This document shows, piece by piece, positions 36,536 to 49,383 of a DNA stretch of 64,000 bases (positions within the stretch are counted from its first letter, which is position 1; each line of letters starts with the position of its first letter). A model generated the notes under the pieces. It did no database searches. It saw only the letters and a program-made list of their open reading frames with translations, and was not told where the DNA came from. The position numbers were made by a program, and so were the translations under genes. Source of the stretch: Trichoplax adhaerens (taxonomy: Eukaryota; Placozoa; Uniplacotomia; Trichoplacea; Trichoplacidae); the NCBI RefSeq assembly GCF_000150275.1, contig NW_002060947.1, positions 4,330,335 to 4,394,334 of the forward strand, in the 5' to 3' direction.

Positions 36536-38341
36536 CTAGAATACTCCGAAAAATAATGTTGTATAGGTAGAACAGCTACCGTACTATTATAAATTAATCT
36601 ACCATAGTACACTAGTTGTATTAGCTACCAGCGTCGAATATTTATACACCATTATAGTTACATACTAAATTGCAAAACCCCTTGATGCAAATATATGACA
36701 AATATCAACTCACTTCACTTCTTAGATTCCTTTGTTCCGAATAATCATCTATTAAAATGGCATTAAACTTAATTTTGCTTCACGATGAAAAGCAATTCCA
36801 CGTCAATCATTATTCGATTATATTCAAGATATTTAAAGTGGTCAAACTATATGAAGCGAGCATATTTCTTAAAGAATGCATACTATCTTATTATGAGAAT
36901 ATGCTACAAGATCGAATAAGAATTTCTTTAAAATTCTCCGAATCTCAATTGAATCAAAGTCATCATTCCCGATATACTGTACCTATTAAATAGTTTAAAA
37001 TTCAGGACCTTTTAAGGGCTTGCATTAAAATTTAAGTTAATATTTAATAACTATGGTTAAAAATTCCAAAATAATTCTATCATACCTGGTTTAAACTAAT
37101 AATAAAATTTTGTTGATTTTAGATAATAAAAATATGGTCCTATCTTTAGATAAAGTCTCGATTAAAATAATTCATTAATCTTACCTAAAGATTAGTAAGT
37201 TTCAAGTATTCAGTTAATTATTGATTAGTACTTTATAAGCACGATTCAGTTCATGAATAAAGGTAAATTCGAATCGAAATTGAACCGTGAACAGTCTACT
37301 ATCCGCCTGTAGAAATGCTTATGCTTATACATTTGTTTTAGAATCTGATCTTGTGGATTTACATTTAAAAAGTTTCCTTCTAATTTAAACTATATCATCA
37401 TTAGAATTGTTTATAAATCTTAATGCTTGTCGACAATAAAACTATAATATTAAATTATGTATTCAGAATTCTCCGTTCGATGATTATCGCAGTTATTGCA
37501 GTTAGGATTACAGATTTCGTATCTTTCTCAGCTCTCAGGGATGCTCTTATTTTTCGTTTGCTATCTATTATTCTTGAGTGTTACATCTATTACTTGATGG
37601 CATGCGAAAGATATATCTTCAAGAAGGATAAGATCTTTAGGCAATTAGATTTATTGTCTCATTTTACGGCTAGATAAATTGCGCTATCATCATTTACATG
37701 ATATCTGATATACGTACAATATCATACATCATTACCGTTGGCAATGAAAAACTATTATAACTAATAGTACATTCTTGCGTATATTTGCTACATTTATAAA
37801 AAGAATACCTGTGACTTATTTAGAAAGTAAAATTATACTTTTTTACCATTTATAATGTTTTGGCGTATGTTTCTATACTAACTATACAGTCCTATTCTCG
37901 TATACATACTGTACATACTTTAATAAAGCATTAGTATACATTTTAATAATGGCCGTATGCTGCTGAAATAACTTTTATATTGTCAGCTTGAATCTGACTA
38001 GTAAAATTCCATTAACTAAGCTCTAGTCATTGTCTATAGAATTTTTTAACCTTGCTATATCAAGCATAACGCTTAACTACATGTAAATTTTTAAGTTTTG
38101 AATCTGATTCTTGAAATATTGGATCGGAAATCAAGATTCTTTCTGCGGTTGCTTTATCGAATTGGATTTTCATTATATATCTAAATTGTTGCTAACTGTT
38201 CTATTGAGTAAGGCCTGATTCAATTACATTCTACAAGAGAAATATATATCTTTATTCAAATCTTAATCATTTTCGAGCGAATGACAGCTAAGCAATATCA
38301 TGGGATGAATTTATCCGTTGCATAGAAGGGAAAAAATTAAA
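36536..38341. other. Spacer after GPCR 1
   Basis: Contains short plus-strand open frames at 36757-36993 and 37423-37677 (78 and 84 codons) without recognisable domains, splice context or homologs. I treat them as chance. No repeats seen. Confidence 0.35.
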
Positions 38342-38983
38342 CTAAATTTCATTGTACAAAACTGGTAATAGTCCATCGGCTCGATAGCGAGATACAGACT
38401 CTAGTAGTATACGGTAATCATCATAATAATGTTGATAATGAGCTACAATGAATACTGCATAGTGGTAATTATTGTATTTTACAGTATTCAAGCACGGTTT
38501 TTAAAAGTAGTTGTAACTATAAATTAGTTTAGAGAATAAAACAGGGCCCTGGTATGTGATCTTGGAATTATTAGTAAATTTATAAAAATCTTGTTAGTTT
38601 AAACTGCAAACAAGGTTATACGTTATTATCTAATTTATTTGCGAACTATTAAATCTTCACGTATCTATCCAATAAATATGACAGTACCTTTTATTTTCTA
38701 ATTTATTCAATTTTCTTTACATCTCATAGAGTGACAAAAGAACTTACATCTTTCCTAATTTTAATAAGTCACTATGAACTTCATTCTTACAGTAAAGCGA
38801 TACCAATTCCGATATTCTGAAAATTACTGTACTCGTTTTGTTACTTCTTGTCCTTTCGGATTGGTTATAATTTCCTGAATATACTGAAATACTCGTTAAT
38901 GAATTTATCTGCAATAGCTTAGGATGGTCTCTGTAATTATACTTGATGTCGATGACGATAAGCGAGAAAAGTAGGACTAGCAT
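38342..38983 (-). CDS. Candidate small secreted protein (two exons)
   Basis: Proposed exons 38791-38983 and 38342-38454 join in phase to 101 aa with a TAG stop. The start MLVLLFSLIVIDIKYNYRD looks like a short signal peptide. NQS and NKT are possible N-glycosylation sites. The second exon reads AHYQHYYDDYRILLESVSRY and ends LLPVLYNEI, which looks protein-like. The donor is GTAAGA and the acceptor ATGCAG. No family recognised, no dibasic peptide-cleavage series, and only one Cys-poor chain, so it is not a typical neuropeptide precursor. It may be a chance joining in AT-rich DNA. Confidence 0.27.
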
Positions 38984-39699
38984 AAGAACGCTTTACTATT
39001 GCCATTGAAACCAGATAATTCTATATTTGACGTGGGCCTTGAATAAAGTTCTAACCTTTACATCATTCCTTCGAAAATAGAAAATTTGAATTGAAAATTA
39101 ATAATTCATCCGCTAGCATTTATTAATGTGAGTATGTTATTAGTATTAGCAGTGCATAACTGTTCAAATAAAAGGAGCTTTTTATTTCACAATAATGAAG
39201 ATAAGAGGATATACTAGAATGTTCTGTGACTTATTGATTGGCAGAGCGAACTCCTTAGTATTAAGAAGGTGATTAGATGCAGTCATGCAGATATCAGATG
39301 CTATAGAGTTTCTTTTGATAAAGTAATGATAATGAAGTTTAGTTCCAAAGGTGCAAGCCTTAGCCTTGACTTACCTAAGAATATAATAATGGGAGTCAAT
39401 AATTATTTACTTCAACCTCTAAATCGTGTTGATGAGCATTGCAAGTAAAATATCGTATCTCATTCTCGGGGAGAAGAGTAACATGAGTAGCGCAAAATTA
39501 TTACCCCTAGTACATTCAATTGTTGTTTAAAATTCCCTTTTCACTTGTAAGGAGACATGACTTGAACCAAATAGAATCGAAAAGGGAGTAGAAATATCAC
39601 AGCTACTGTGGGAAATAGTCACATAGTAGAAAGAAATTTCCAACTAGTGAGGCTATACGCCGCGCGTGTACAATAAAAAGGCATTATGCAGTACAATAT

Positions 39700-40290
39700 C
39701 GAACGAAAGGAATGTCGAAAATAGTATCGGCAGTGTAATAGATTAGAGTTCGAGGAAGTAATGAGAGCCAGATAAGTTAAAGAGAGTTTGCTATAAAGAT
39801 GGTTACATATGAGCGAATTTTCAGAGTCTTACACATAAAGTATCATCAAAGTATAATAAAATAAGAGTAATAGAGTGAAGAGAGAGAATGGCGTACTGTA
39901 ATAATATTAGTTAATATGTAATAGGCAGGACTTAGAAGAGGCATTTTTGGATACTATATACAATTTGGGTTACGGGTATTAATCTGCATAACAAAGTAAT
40001 AAAAATAAGAATAGACACGGGAGCTCAGATGACGGTAATCGTAGAGGAAACGTTTAAAAACTTAGGCAAGATTAAACTAATTAAATCATCAAGATCTCTA
40101 TTTGGTCCAAATCGTATCCCCTAAAGTAAAATGGGATTTTCAAACGACAATTGAATTTACTATGGGGCTGCAATTTTGCGCTACGCATGTTATTTTTCTT
40201 AGTGAGAATCCCGTTTCTGACGCAATGTATGAATTTTTATTTACGAACATACGTTTATGGCTCGTAGCCTTTACAGAGAAAAAGAATTGA
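39700..40290 (+). mobile_element. Decayed LTR-retrotransposon (gag/protease) remnant
   Basis: At 39996-40121 the plus strand reads a retropepsin-type start, IRIDTGAQMTVI, with the active-site DTG at 40014-40022, then LFGPNRIP before an in-frame TAA at 40122-40124. The similarity resumes in the next frame (VKWDFQTTIEF, ATHVIFL), so a frameshift has broken it. About 39713-39772 can be read as a degenerate zinc-knuckle (CNRLEFEEVMRAR) with a stop inside. No LTRs, reverse transcriptase or integrase seen nearby. Ty3/gypsy-like by the protease context; clearly non-functional. Confidence 0.6.
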
Positions 40291-41495
40291 AAATGTGTTC
40301 CCTTACACGCGGTCCTTGCCTTAAACATCTGTCTATCGTTACGTACTTACTATCATGTACAATAATAGGTGGTACACTTATCCATGGGCTACTAGAAGAA
40401 AGTCTAGATAATCTGCTAGTATTACTGTATATTTCATATTCTTTAAGTTATTAGTATTATTTGGTAAAAACTTAGTAAGAATGACTTAGTAATATATATA
40501 TTAAGAAAATTGTATTTTCACTACAATTACGACTCTTCGGAGGGATAAAATGATTAATGTAAATATCACAAAAAAATCGATGTCACAATAATTGTACTAT
40601 TAATTATATTATATAATTACTACATTTAAGAAAAATTAAAGTACTTTCAAAATAAAAACTACATTATATTAAAAACTGACACAATTGATATGATATATCA
40701 ACCACATGATTTTATTTCCTTTATGAAATTCGATATAAAATAGTGGTATAAGGGAAGCGCATCTATAACCAACTAGCAGCTCATCAGCATCATTACCATG
40801 AAATACTGGTATAAGCATTCAATACAGAGCGTACTCAATAACAAGCTTTCTTTAACAGCTACAGTATATTAGTTTTAAGTTAACAAGCGAAATAACAATG
40901 ACTATTGATTAATTATTAGTGTCGGCTAAAATAAAAAGCTTTTAACGATGACATTCTGTAATACCACCAATCTTATCTTGACCTAAGAATATGAGAAACC
41001 TTAGCTTCAATTCTATTCTAAATACGTTAACTAAATTCAATCAATAAATAGAATCCTACATGACTTTCACCCTGAAATATAGTCAAATCTAAATTAAAGA
41101 GCAATGATCATCAGGGATAACGTCTGCGATGGCTAATATGGCATCTTAACTTGAATGCACTTCTAATTTACCTAAGTTCGCTATGTCCTAGGCTCCTAGC
41201 AGATACTGTATCAGTAACGACTAATAGCCTTTTTTAAAAATCTCCATATAAAAGTATTGAATAAGTGTCGCCGACTACTGACATCATTCTTCAGAGTAGT
41301 TGATCAATGTGATCTTAATAAAATATTCATATAAAGCGATTAAATATTAGTCAGCTTTGAAATACAAGTAGCAAACAAGTGCAATTTTCAGATGTGTAAC
41401 GTTATCAATAGTACAAATAGGAAGAAATTAAAAATTAAAACAGATTAATAATTATTTATATTAGTAATAGCGAAATTATTGCCTTCTACAATACA
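40291..41495. other. Spacer downstream of GPCR 2
   Basis: AT-rich DNA, no coding or repeat signal recognised. Short frames present are unsupported. Confidence 0.4.
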
Positions 41496-43130
41496 TTATT
41501 TTGTTTGAAATTGATTAGCTAATTTACTTAATTTGGCATGTTTGACTCTCGGTGTATGAATGATTGGATTCAATGCAGCATTGGTATAAGTAAATAGGAG
41601 AGTAATAGTTTTTATCCAAGCTGGTATTATCGCCATAGAATTGAGTATAACCGAGACAGTAAGAATAATAGTAAAAGGCGTCCAACAAATTATCATAGAG
41701 ATAATGTTGCCTCTTAAAACTTTAACATTAACTAAGATATGCTTTTTGGAGCGAATTGATGCTAATCTATCCAACAGAATTCTTGATCGCCGAAATGCTC
41801 TTGCTCTGTAACGATATCGGGGCGTTGGTGCCTTATTTCTATTTGAAGAAGGAGATTCATTTTCGGTACAAAGTTGGCCATTATTTCGATGGTTTTTGCC
41901 TTCGAAATTATCTATAGCTGTCGATATCATGGAAGTACCTGTAACGCATCGTGCACGTGAAACTGGAGCCATATCTTTCAAGTCTGTTAACGCAATAGTG
42001 GTAGATGCTACCGAAACCGGCGTTTTATTATCATCTCGACCTTTAGCAATTGAAGTATTATCGTGATGATATTCAGGCTCAGTTTGAGTATCGGTTTTAC
42101 TCCTTTCGATATTATTGTCGTCAGGGAATACATTGCTTTCTGGTAGTACCATTTGATTATTTGATGATTTCTTAATTTGATCTACAACTTCATCTGAAGC
42201 ACTAGTGTCTACTTTCAAACGGGTACTTCCTCGACGGAGGCGACGACGATGAAATGGAGCGGTTACGGACGAAAATATAGACCAAAAATTAGGACTGTCA
42301 TGATTTTGGGGGGACTTGGATGATTTCGAAATTTGATGAGATGGTATTACATTATCATCACATACATAATATGGTTGATCGCTATGTGAGGATCTTAATT
42401 CAAGGTGATCCGAAGTGGAATAACTACCTTTCTGCTTCATCATTTTTCGCAATTGTTGCCTGGCTGTAATAACGTTAGCTTTTATCTTAAGATAACATAT
42501 TATTAAGATGATCAAGGGTATTAAGTAAGCTGCTGAATTAATAACAAGCAGTATAACTAGACTGATGGATTGATTACTGGACCACTCATAAAAACAGTTA
42601 TTACCATTACTAGAATCGTTTGTTAATCGAATCAGGGGCAAGCTGGCAACCAAAAAAGCAAGCATCCAAATCGTAATTACTGAATAGCAACCATTGCGTT
42701 TAGTAAATATGCTTGCATACTTCATGGCACGAAGAGAAGCGTAATAACGGTCGAAAGCTACAGCCGCTAGACTCATGTTAGCAGCAATAGTTAAGACCAT
42801 GTTAATGGCACCAATTATTTCGCACCCTGCATGACCAAATGAATGATTAGGTTGCAAAATAGTGTAGAGATTTAAAGGCATAATAGTGCCAGCCTTTATT
42901 AAGTTAGCGCTAGCTAAATTGCTAACGTGTAATTTAGATACGATGCTTAACGAATGACATTTTCGGAGCGTAGCAAGCATAAAAAGATTACCCAAGAAAG
43001 CAATAATTAGAATGATAGATAGCAAGATAGAAAAGACAATATGAGTAGCCAAGTTGGTATCAGGATAAGATAAATTTTGATTCCCAGTACTGTTAATGTC
43101 ATCATTCGGGTTATAAGTAGTTCTTTCCAT
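41496..43130 (-). CDS. Class A GPCR 2 with very long third intracellular loop, intronless
   Basis: Single exon, 544 aa. The extracellular N-terminus has several N-glycosylation sites (NST, NLS). Helix 1 has the GN motif (AFLGNLFML). Helix 2 reads SNLASANLIKAG, with Asn where the sodium-site Asp normally lies. The disulfide Cys residues are HAGCEIIG (helix 3) and NNCFYEW (loop 2). Helix 3 ends FDRYYASL (DRY). Helix 6 carries ICWTPF (CWxP) and helix 7 NAALNPIIH, so the NPxxY Tyr is His. Loop 3 is about 240 residues, Ser/Thr-rich with basic clusters (RRRLRRGS), typical of amine or muscarinic-like receptors with regulatory loops. No aminergic helix 3 Asp is obvious, so amine binding is not supported. 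The C-tail is short. Ligand unknown. Confidence 0.94.
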   Translation of the reverse strand: MERTTYNPNDDINSTGNQNLSYPDTNLATHIVFSILLSIILIIAFLGNLFMLATLRKCHSLSIVSKLHVSNLASANLIKAGTIMPLNLYTILQPNHSFGHAGCEIIGAINMVLTIAANMSLAAVAFDRYYASLRAMKYASIFTKRNGCYSVITIWMLAFLVASLPLIRLTNDSSNGNNCFYEWSSNQSISLVILLVINSAAYLIPLIILIICYLKIKANVITARQQLRKMMKQKGSYSTSDHLELRSSHSDQPYYVCDDNVIPSHQISKSSKSPQNHDSPNFWSIFSSVTAPFHRRRLRRGSTRLKVDTSASDEVVDQIKKSSNNQMVLPESNVFPDDNNIERSKTDTQTEPEYHHDNTSIAKGRDDNKTPVSVASTTIALTDLKDMAPVSRARCVTGTSMISTAIDNFEGKNHRNNGQLCTENESPSSNRNKAPTPRYRYRARAFRRSRILLDRLASIRSKKHILVNVKVLRGNIISMIICWTPFTIILTVSVILNSMAIIPAWIKTITLLFTYTNAALNPIIHTPRVKHAKLSKLANQFQTK

Positions 43131-46100
43131 TTATTTTAATTATTCTGTTATTTTACTTTCTGCTATCGGAAGATTATCTTTCGAAATTCAATTGTATTAA
43201 TACAGGGAATCTAAATTCTTGATAGCAAAGATAATGATATCGCTATTTGATGATGCTACTTTAGCTGACGATCTTTTTACCTCGCTCATTCCAATGTTGT
43301 CGATCCTGCAACTATCCAAAAATATATAATTTACAATTAATACTGAGTGATATTGACGTGATGATCTTTATTTATTTAATTAGCGTATAGAATTCTAACT
43401 ACTCTAGGTTCTTGGTTATGTTTGATTAAGATAACTCAATTTAATGTTTTAAGACAGAATATGCCGTATTCGATTAAAGTTCTAAATAGGCTGCTGTATC
43501 ATAGGCTATAAAATTTCTATTTTCAAATGGCTATGTCAGCTCTTTTTGGCAGTACTAAAATGCCGTGACGTTTCAGGAAAAATATTACAGTTATAGAACG
43601 GGAATCTTTTGTAAAGTTAAAAGAAATATTTTTCATTAAGTGCCAGGTATGACTAGCTCAATTGAAGCATTATACGTATAGCAACCGGCTACTTGAAAAT
43701 ATTCAACAGCAGGCTCTACATTTAATGCGATAATGTGAAATAATGTTGCTAAATATGTGTATCAAAGTAGCATTTACTGCTTAACTTGGGTGTATTGCTA
43801 CTACTTCTTGAACCTTTCCGTCGTTTTATCTATTAAGTTAAATTGCGAAAACAAATAATTAATGCATACGTGCGTTAACTTATGAATTAAGGATTTCTTA
43901 TGTTTTATCAAACAAGAGCGGATTAGCTATTGCGAAGAATTTATTATCAAAATTTTTCATAAATTTGATTTTTAAAATTAGCCAAGCGATGCTCAGAGAA
44001 CGGATAGATGTGTTAATAACAATCATGCCTCGTGCAATACTCCATTCAAATCATTACAGAAATATAACTACGGGTATGCTCTTGTCGTAGTTCTTTTCTC
44101 GACAATAGTAAATCTGTAAGCTCTGCTGTAGTTTCAGAGAAAACATATGCGCTGTAGACAGTAGCATTATAAACTATAAGATTTCATATCTGAATATCAC
44201 TTTTAAACATTCTAAATTTCTGATTAAATTTGATCGCTGTTAGACTATCAACTTATTAATAAGAGTATTTTACATCAATCACGTTACCGATAGAATGTTC
44301 ACATGAATACAACAGTTGTAAGATTCTCTTGACATGCATTGACAAGAAAGATGTTATGGAAAAGCATTGTAATATTTTTGTGTGATGAGAAATATACGAA
44401 GAAATCGATGTTTACGAAATGGATTAAAACCATTATACTAACTGATGAAGAAAGAGTACGAACGACATTTACTATATGTTGAAAGAAAAGTACTAATTTA
44501 GAAAATAAAGGTTAGATATTATCATCTATTAACCTTTGATACAATTTTACATTCATTCGAGATGTGAGTACATATTAAGAATCAATTCAATATTCAGTGA
44601 CAAAAGATTCTTTAAAAATGCCATAACTGACATTACTTATAATGATTGTATCTACCACGGTGCTACGAAGGTTACCAAATAGTCTAATATGAATCTCTTG
44701 AATAACATTGAAAGTGATATTTCATTTAATTTTTATCTATAATTATAATGAATCAATTATTAAAATAATAAATGGAATGTATTTATATTATAGTAAAATT
44801 GGAAATATCATTCAAAGTAAAATGGGTTGTAAGAATACGTTTAACTGCAGGCAGGCTAACACGAGTTAGAAAATAGTACAGCGATATAAAATCTCTTAAT
44901 GCGTTAGCATTGAATGATTTGGTGAATGATTTATATGATATCGCGCCAGCGCTTAGGAAAGAAATCAGATGAACAGTTATTGTAAACTTTCTGTTAAAGA
45001 AATCAACTATAATTGTAATGTAAGAGTACATGATATTTAAATCTGATATAAGTAGCACTGATAGAGCACCACTGCCCGAAGGCTCGTAGATTACAATAAA
45101 GTCAGATATTTGTTTTAAAATTGTTGCGAATGGGTGATTATTAACGACTCTGTTAGTAATAGTTCACTCAAAAATGTATCCTGTAAGAGATTGCTTGTAT
45201 TTACGATAAAATGACTCCTATAGCTATTTATGAGCATATAATAAAATAGTTTCATTTCTTAGTTACTATAGTAAAGTGGCAAATTATCAATGTTACGGAC
45301 AAGATGCTCATTCAATCCCTTTATTTGCTGTCTATAATGCTAACGTTAAATATTCCAGAGCAATGTTGAAAGCGAAATGCAAAAAGATAACACCTAACCA
45401 CGAGTTAGCAATATTGCAATATTCCATGGGTTTTTAGGCTTTAAGAATTGAGTTGTAATTATTCTTGGAGACTATGAATTACATTTCCGCATTTTCATTA
45501 GCCTATTATTCTGCTTGTGTAGTTTTCAAAATTGAACTTAAAATTAAAATAAGAAAAGTACTTCAAAGGCTGTAGACCATATACAAAAATACGGGTGATG
45601 TACATTATCTTTCATTCTCCAGGATTCGTAGTTGCTGTTAAATGTAATAACTGGAGCGAAATTATATGGAAGACTTTGTCAATGGGAAATAGCTATATCT
45701 TATAGACAAAGAGGTTATACTGTACTACGTACTAGTATAAAATTAAAATTGACGGTGAAGCAACCATTGCTATAGAAGATCAGAGGTTATGGAGAGGTGT
45801 TTTAAGAGCTGATAAAAATTGAGGAATAATAAATATTCGATAAAATCACTTACGAGTTAAATTTGTTTCACGGACTAGATATTATAAAGATATGTTTAAG
45901 AAATTTCGAATACTTAAGGAAGTTGATTTCAAAATACTATAAACAACACTTCTTAAAAATTAGATATTATCCTGGATGAACAGAAGCAAAATCGATATAC
46001 GTACACGCGTGTAAAATCTGAATACTTTTCGATAGTTTCTTATTTCATCAATATCGTAAATTTTATAGATACATTAATATAAACTGTAGTTTCTTCTATC

Positions 46101-49100
46101 ATTAATATCAGGATCGTCTAAAATGATGATGCATTAATTAAAGAAAGGTCAAATTGAAATAATCAGAATTTCAGAATTACGATTTTGTTGGTACTTTGGG
46201 TATTTATCATACAAACGACTTCATTCTTTGTAATCTATTGATACAATTATAATTATTATCAGTATCTGGTCGCCGGTGCTAAATAAATACGGTTTATACT
46301 ATATCAACGGAAGATAGTCAGAATAAATTTGTTGAACACGTACGACCGAATGATTATATTAACGGGTAATTCCAAAGTGCAGTCATAGTCGAAGTTCGTT
46401 TTAGTAAAGATTTGTAATATTCTAAGTATAATGCCTTAAGTTGATTTAAGATAACTTCATGTGCAATTCTATGCAAGACCTAGCAAATGGTAGAAGATAG
46501 CAAATTCTATTTTATGTGGTCGAAGTAAATTATAGCTTTACTTCATTTATCAGGAAGGACTGAAATACGATTAAATTTAAGTGTGCAAAAGTGATCCGAT
46601 AGTCATAGCTTACATTTTAATTGGATAATAGCAGATAATAATCGTAACTATGTAAAATATTATGCTGTATAATTGCTTATATTAGACAGTTTAAAAGCTA
46701 GAATTATCTAGAAATATTTACCTAATAATAGCTTGATAGAAGCTCAGCCATTAGACTATGACAGAAAAATTTGCCTCTTATAAAAATTCAGTCTCCAGGT
46801 CAATAGTTCAATTATTTCAATCTAAGCGCGAACGAAGAATTAAAGCAAAGAACTTAATTGAGTGTAGGTTGAAACTTTTCAGTGTTAATTTAATAATTTC
46901 CAAATCATTAGTATTCAAAATTTAAATTGCTGAAAATGATCTGAAAATAAATTGAATTACCACTGTTTTAAGCCTATAAATGATCAATTTTTCTGTCTGT
47001 AATATTGCTTATCAAGTTTTTGATAATATCCTGATCTTGAATTTAGTCCGTTTATATACTTTATAATATTGATTCTTATGTAAAAGAACACTGCTATTAT
47101 TATTTTTCTTATTGTGTCTGTATTTAGGTTGAATGCAACTGGGGTGGAATATATGTGTATTGTACGATGTAACTGTGGTGGCTTTGTCTCTTTTAGAGTA
47201 TACTTATAGGAAATATTGTATATTCACATAGGCAAATATGTAAATATGCGAAAGGAGGAAAGAATGAAAGGGTTCTATAAAGTATAATGGATTGACATTG
47301 GCTATTTCGATTATATTTTTAAAAATACGGCACTATAATTTTTCTATTACGATTAATAGATAAATGACAATTATTCATAATTTTAACCAGTCGTAGAATA
47401 ACCAGGGGAAATGAATACTAAAAAAATTAGGAAAATATAAAGAAAAATGTAATAGACGATATTAATAGTAACTTAAACGTCTTAAAAATTTTTTGACCTA
47501 ATCAAACAGATATCTTACTTGCTACCATTTTCTTCACTTTTAGACGTATTAATTATTTTCAATTATTATCGATGGCATTAAGACAATATTCTATCACGAA
47601 CTTATTGAATAGTCATTAGAAAACGTTTGTTGCGATCTTTACCTTGGTTTTATTGATTGTTTATTATCATTGATCTAAGAAGACTGTATGGCAATATAAT
47701 ACTGTATAATTAGAGAAAATAATTTTTTATAGTTCATAAATATTTAAGGCGACCTTTTTCTTAACTACAGTACCCTATTTTAAATAAAGTCAGTGACTAC
47801 AGTATATGCAGCCAAAGATTGGTACAAAAATAGGAAATATTATCAATAGTAATAGGGATAACAATAACAAATCGTAAGACAATATCACACTTTATCGAGG
47901 CATTATTAGTATTAACTGGTATGATTTTACTGTATCACTGTATTGCTATTATTATTCTTCACAGATGTTCTCTAACTTAATCGTTCGCTAATAGCTATCA
48001 TATGATATGTCATGTTATCGTCAACGATTACTATCTAGTTTAAGAATATCATTCTGTTGCTTACCACAACTCGAGCTACGATGCGATTGACTTGAATGTC
48101 AACGTAAATTGCGTAGCTATAGTACTTACAAGTACTCTTACGCTAATTTTTAAAATCTACATATCGATATTATGGATAGCTCGCTAGGCAAATTATTTCT
48201 GTTAGAATGGGCAGTGTATTTGGTAGGATACGCTACTGAGTTTATACGGTAGTTAAGTCGTAGCATCTAAATAGTAGCGTATCTGTTTTGCTATCGTTGT
48301 ATTTACAGTACATGATAATAATCTAATTGGAATATTCTCCTTCGTGGTTACTGTTTATTGTTCATTTGCTGGACTGGAGTAGATTGGGACTTTTTTCGTT
48401 TCGTTCATTAATTCAATAATATTGGGATCCGTTGCAATAGTATCCATAGTTACAATATCACAAGATCATAATATGGTACACTAACAAAATCAATATTGAT
48501 CATGCAGCAGCAGTTTCGGTCAAAGATAGATCAATTATTTTGATCTAGCTTGCTTTAAAAGTTATCTTTTTACAAAGCAGTTCTCATGGCCAATAAAAGG
48601 GAAATTATTATACTCTATATCATTTTTACATAGTTTTGGAGATATTTAATAAAGTAGGGGTTGGATTCTTACTATTACTGATGTAAACTTTCATTGACGA
48701 CAGAGGTCTGTAAAGCCTGATGAGCCTAGTGGCATCCCGTGGCGTCTTTCAAAGAATAATATCAAATCATGCTTTATGCATTAAAGTGATATTAAATGCG
48801 ATCGCCTAAACAATTTTAGGTCCAGTTATTGCGTTTGATAGTACAGTTTAAGATCCTAGGCTGTGGAGGTTCGTATGCCACATAAAAGAATCTGTATCAA
48901 GTTAGTCAATTTTTTAAGAAGGGAGAACTTGGTATGCCAAGAACAAAGCACAGGTTTAGTAGCATAATTATTCTGCATTACGCGTATTATTTCATGGGTT
49001 CATATTATTATATGATGGGGCATATAAACAGTGAAAATCTTTGTTAAACCTACTCATAATTTAGAGAGACACATATGGGTTGCTAGCATATTTTATGGTG

Positions 49101-49383
49101 AGCTAAAACAGCGCAGTTTTTGCATCACATTGACGGTTTGATTCCAAATTGTCAAGGCATACTAGAAATGACTACGTACCCGACCTCTAGGTATTGTAAG
49201 CTATGATAGTGCTGTAGTTGGGATTACTCCAGTACACTGTATTTTGATCACATGCGTTAACACAAACATGAAAGATAGTTACTGAATACAATATGGATGT
49301 ACACTATTACTCTATTTACGTTACCATTTTTCAGATTTTCAACTGGTAGTTGAGTATGCGGTTACAGCACTACCTGATTCAAA
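43131..49383. other. Gene-poor AT-rich region
   Basis: 6.2 kb without a recognisable exon, RNA gene or tandem array. A 91-codon minus frame at 44783-45058 has no domain or conservation clue. Should contain the GPCR 2 promoter next to 43131. Confidence 0.4.

Noticed and set aside
36757-37677. Plus-strand frames of 78 and 84 codons
   Set aside because: A faint resemblance to the candidate secreted protein was considered, but it is too weak to support a family.
44783-45058. 91-codon minus frame
   Set aside because: AT-rich chance frame; no recognised motif or supporting splice sites.
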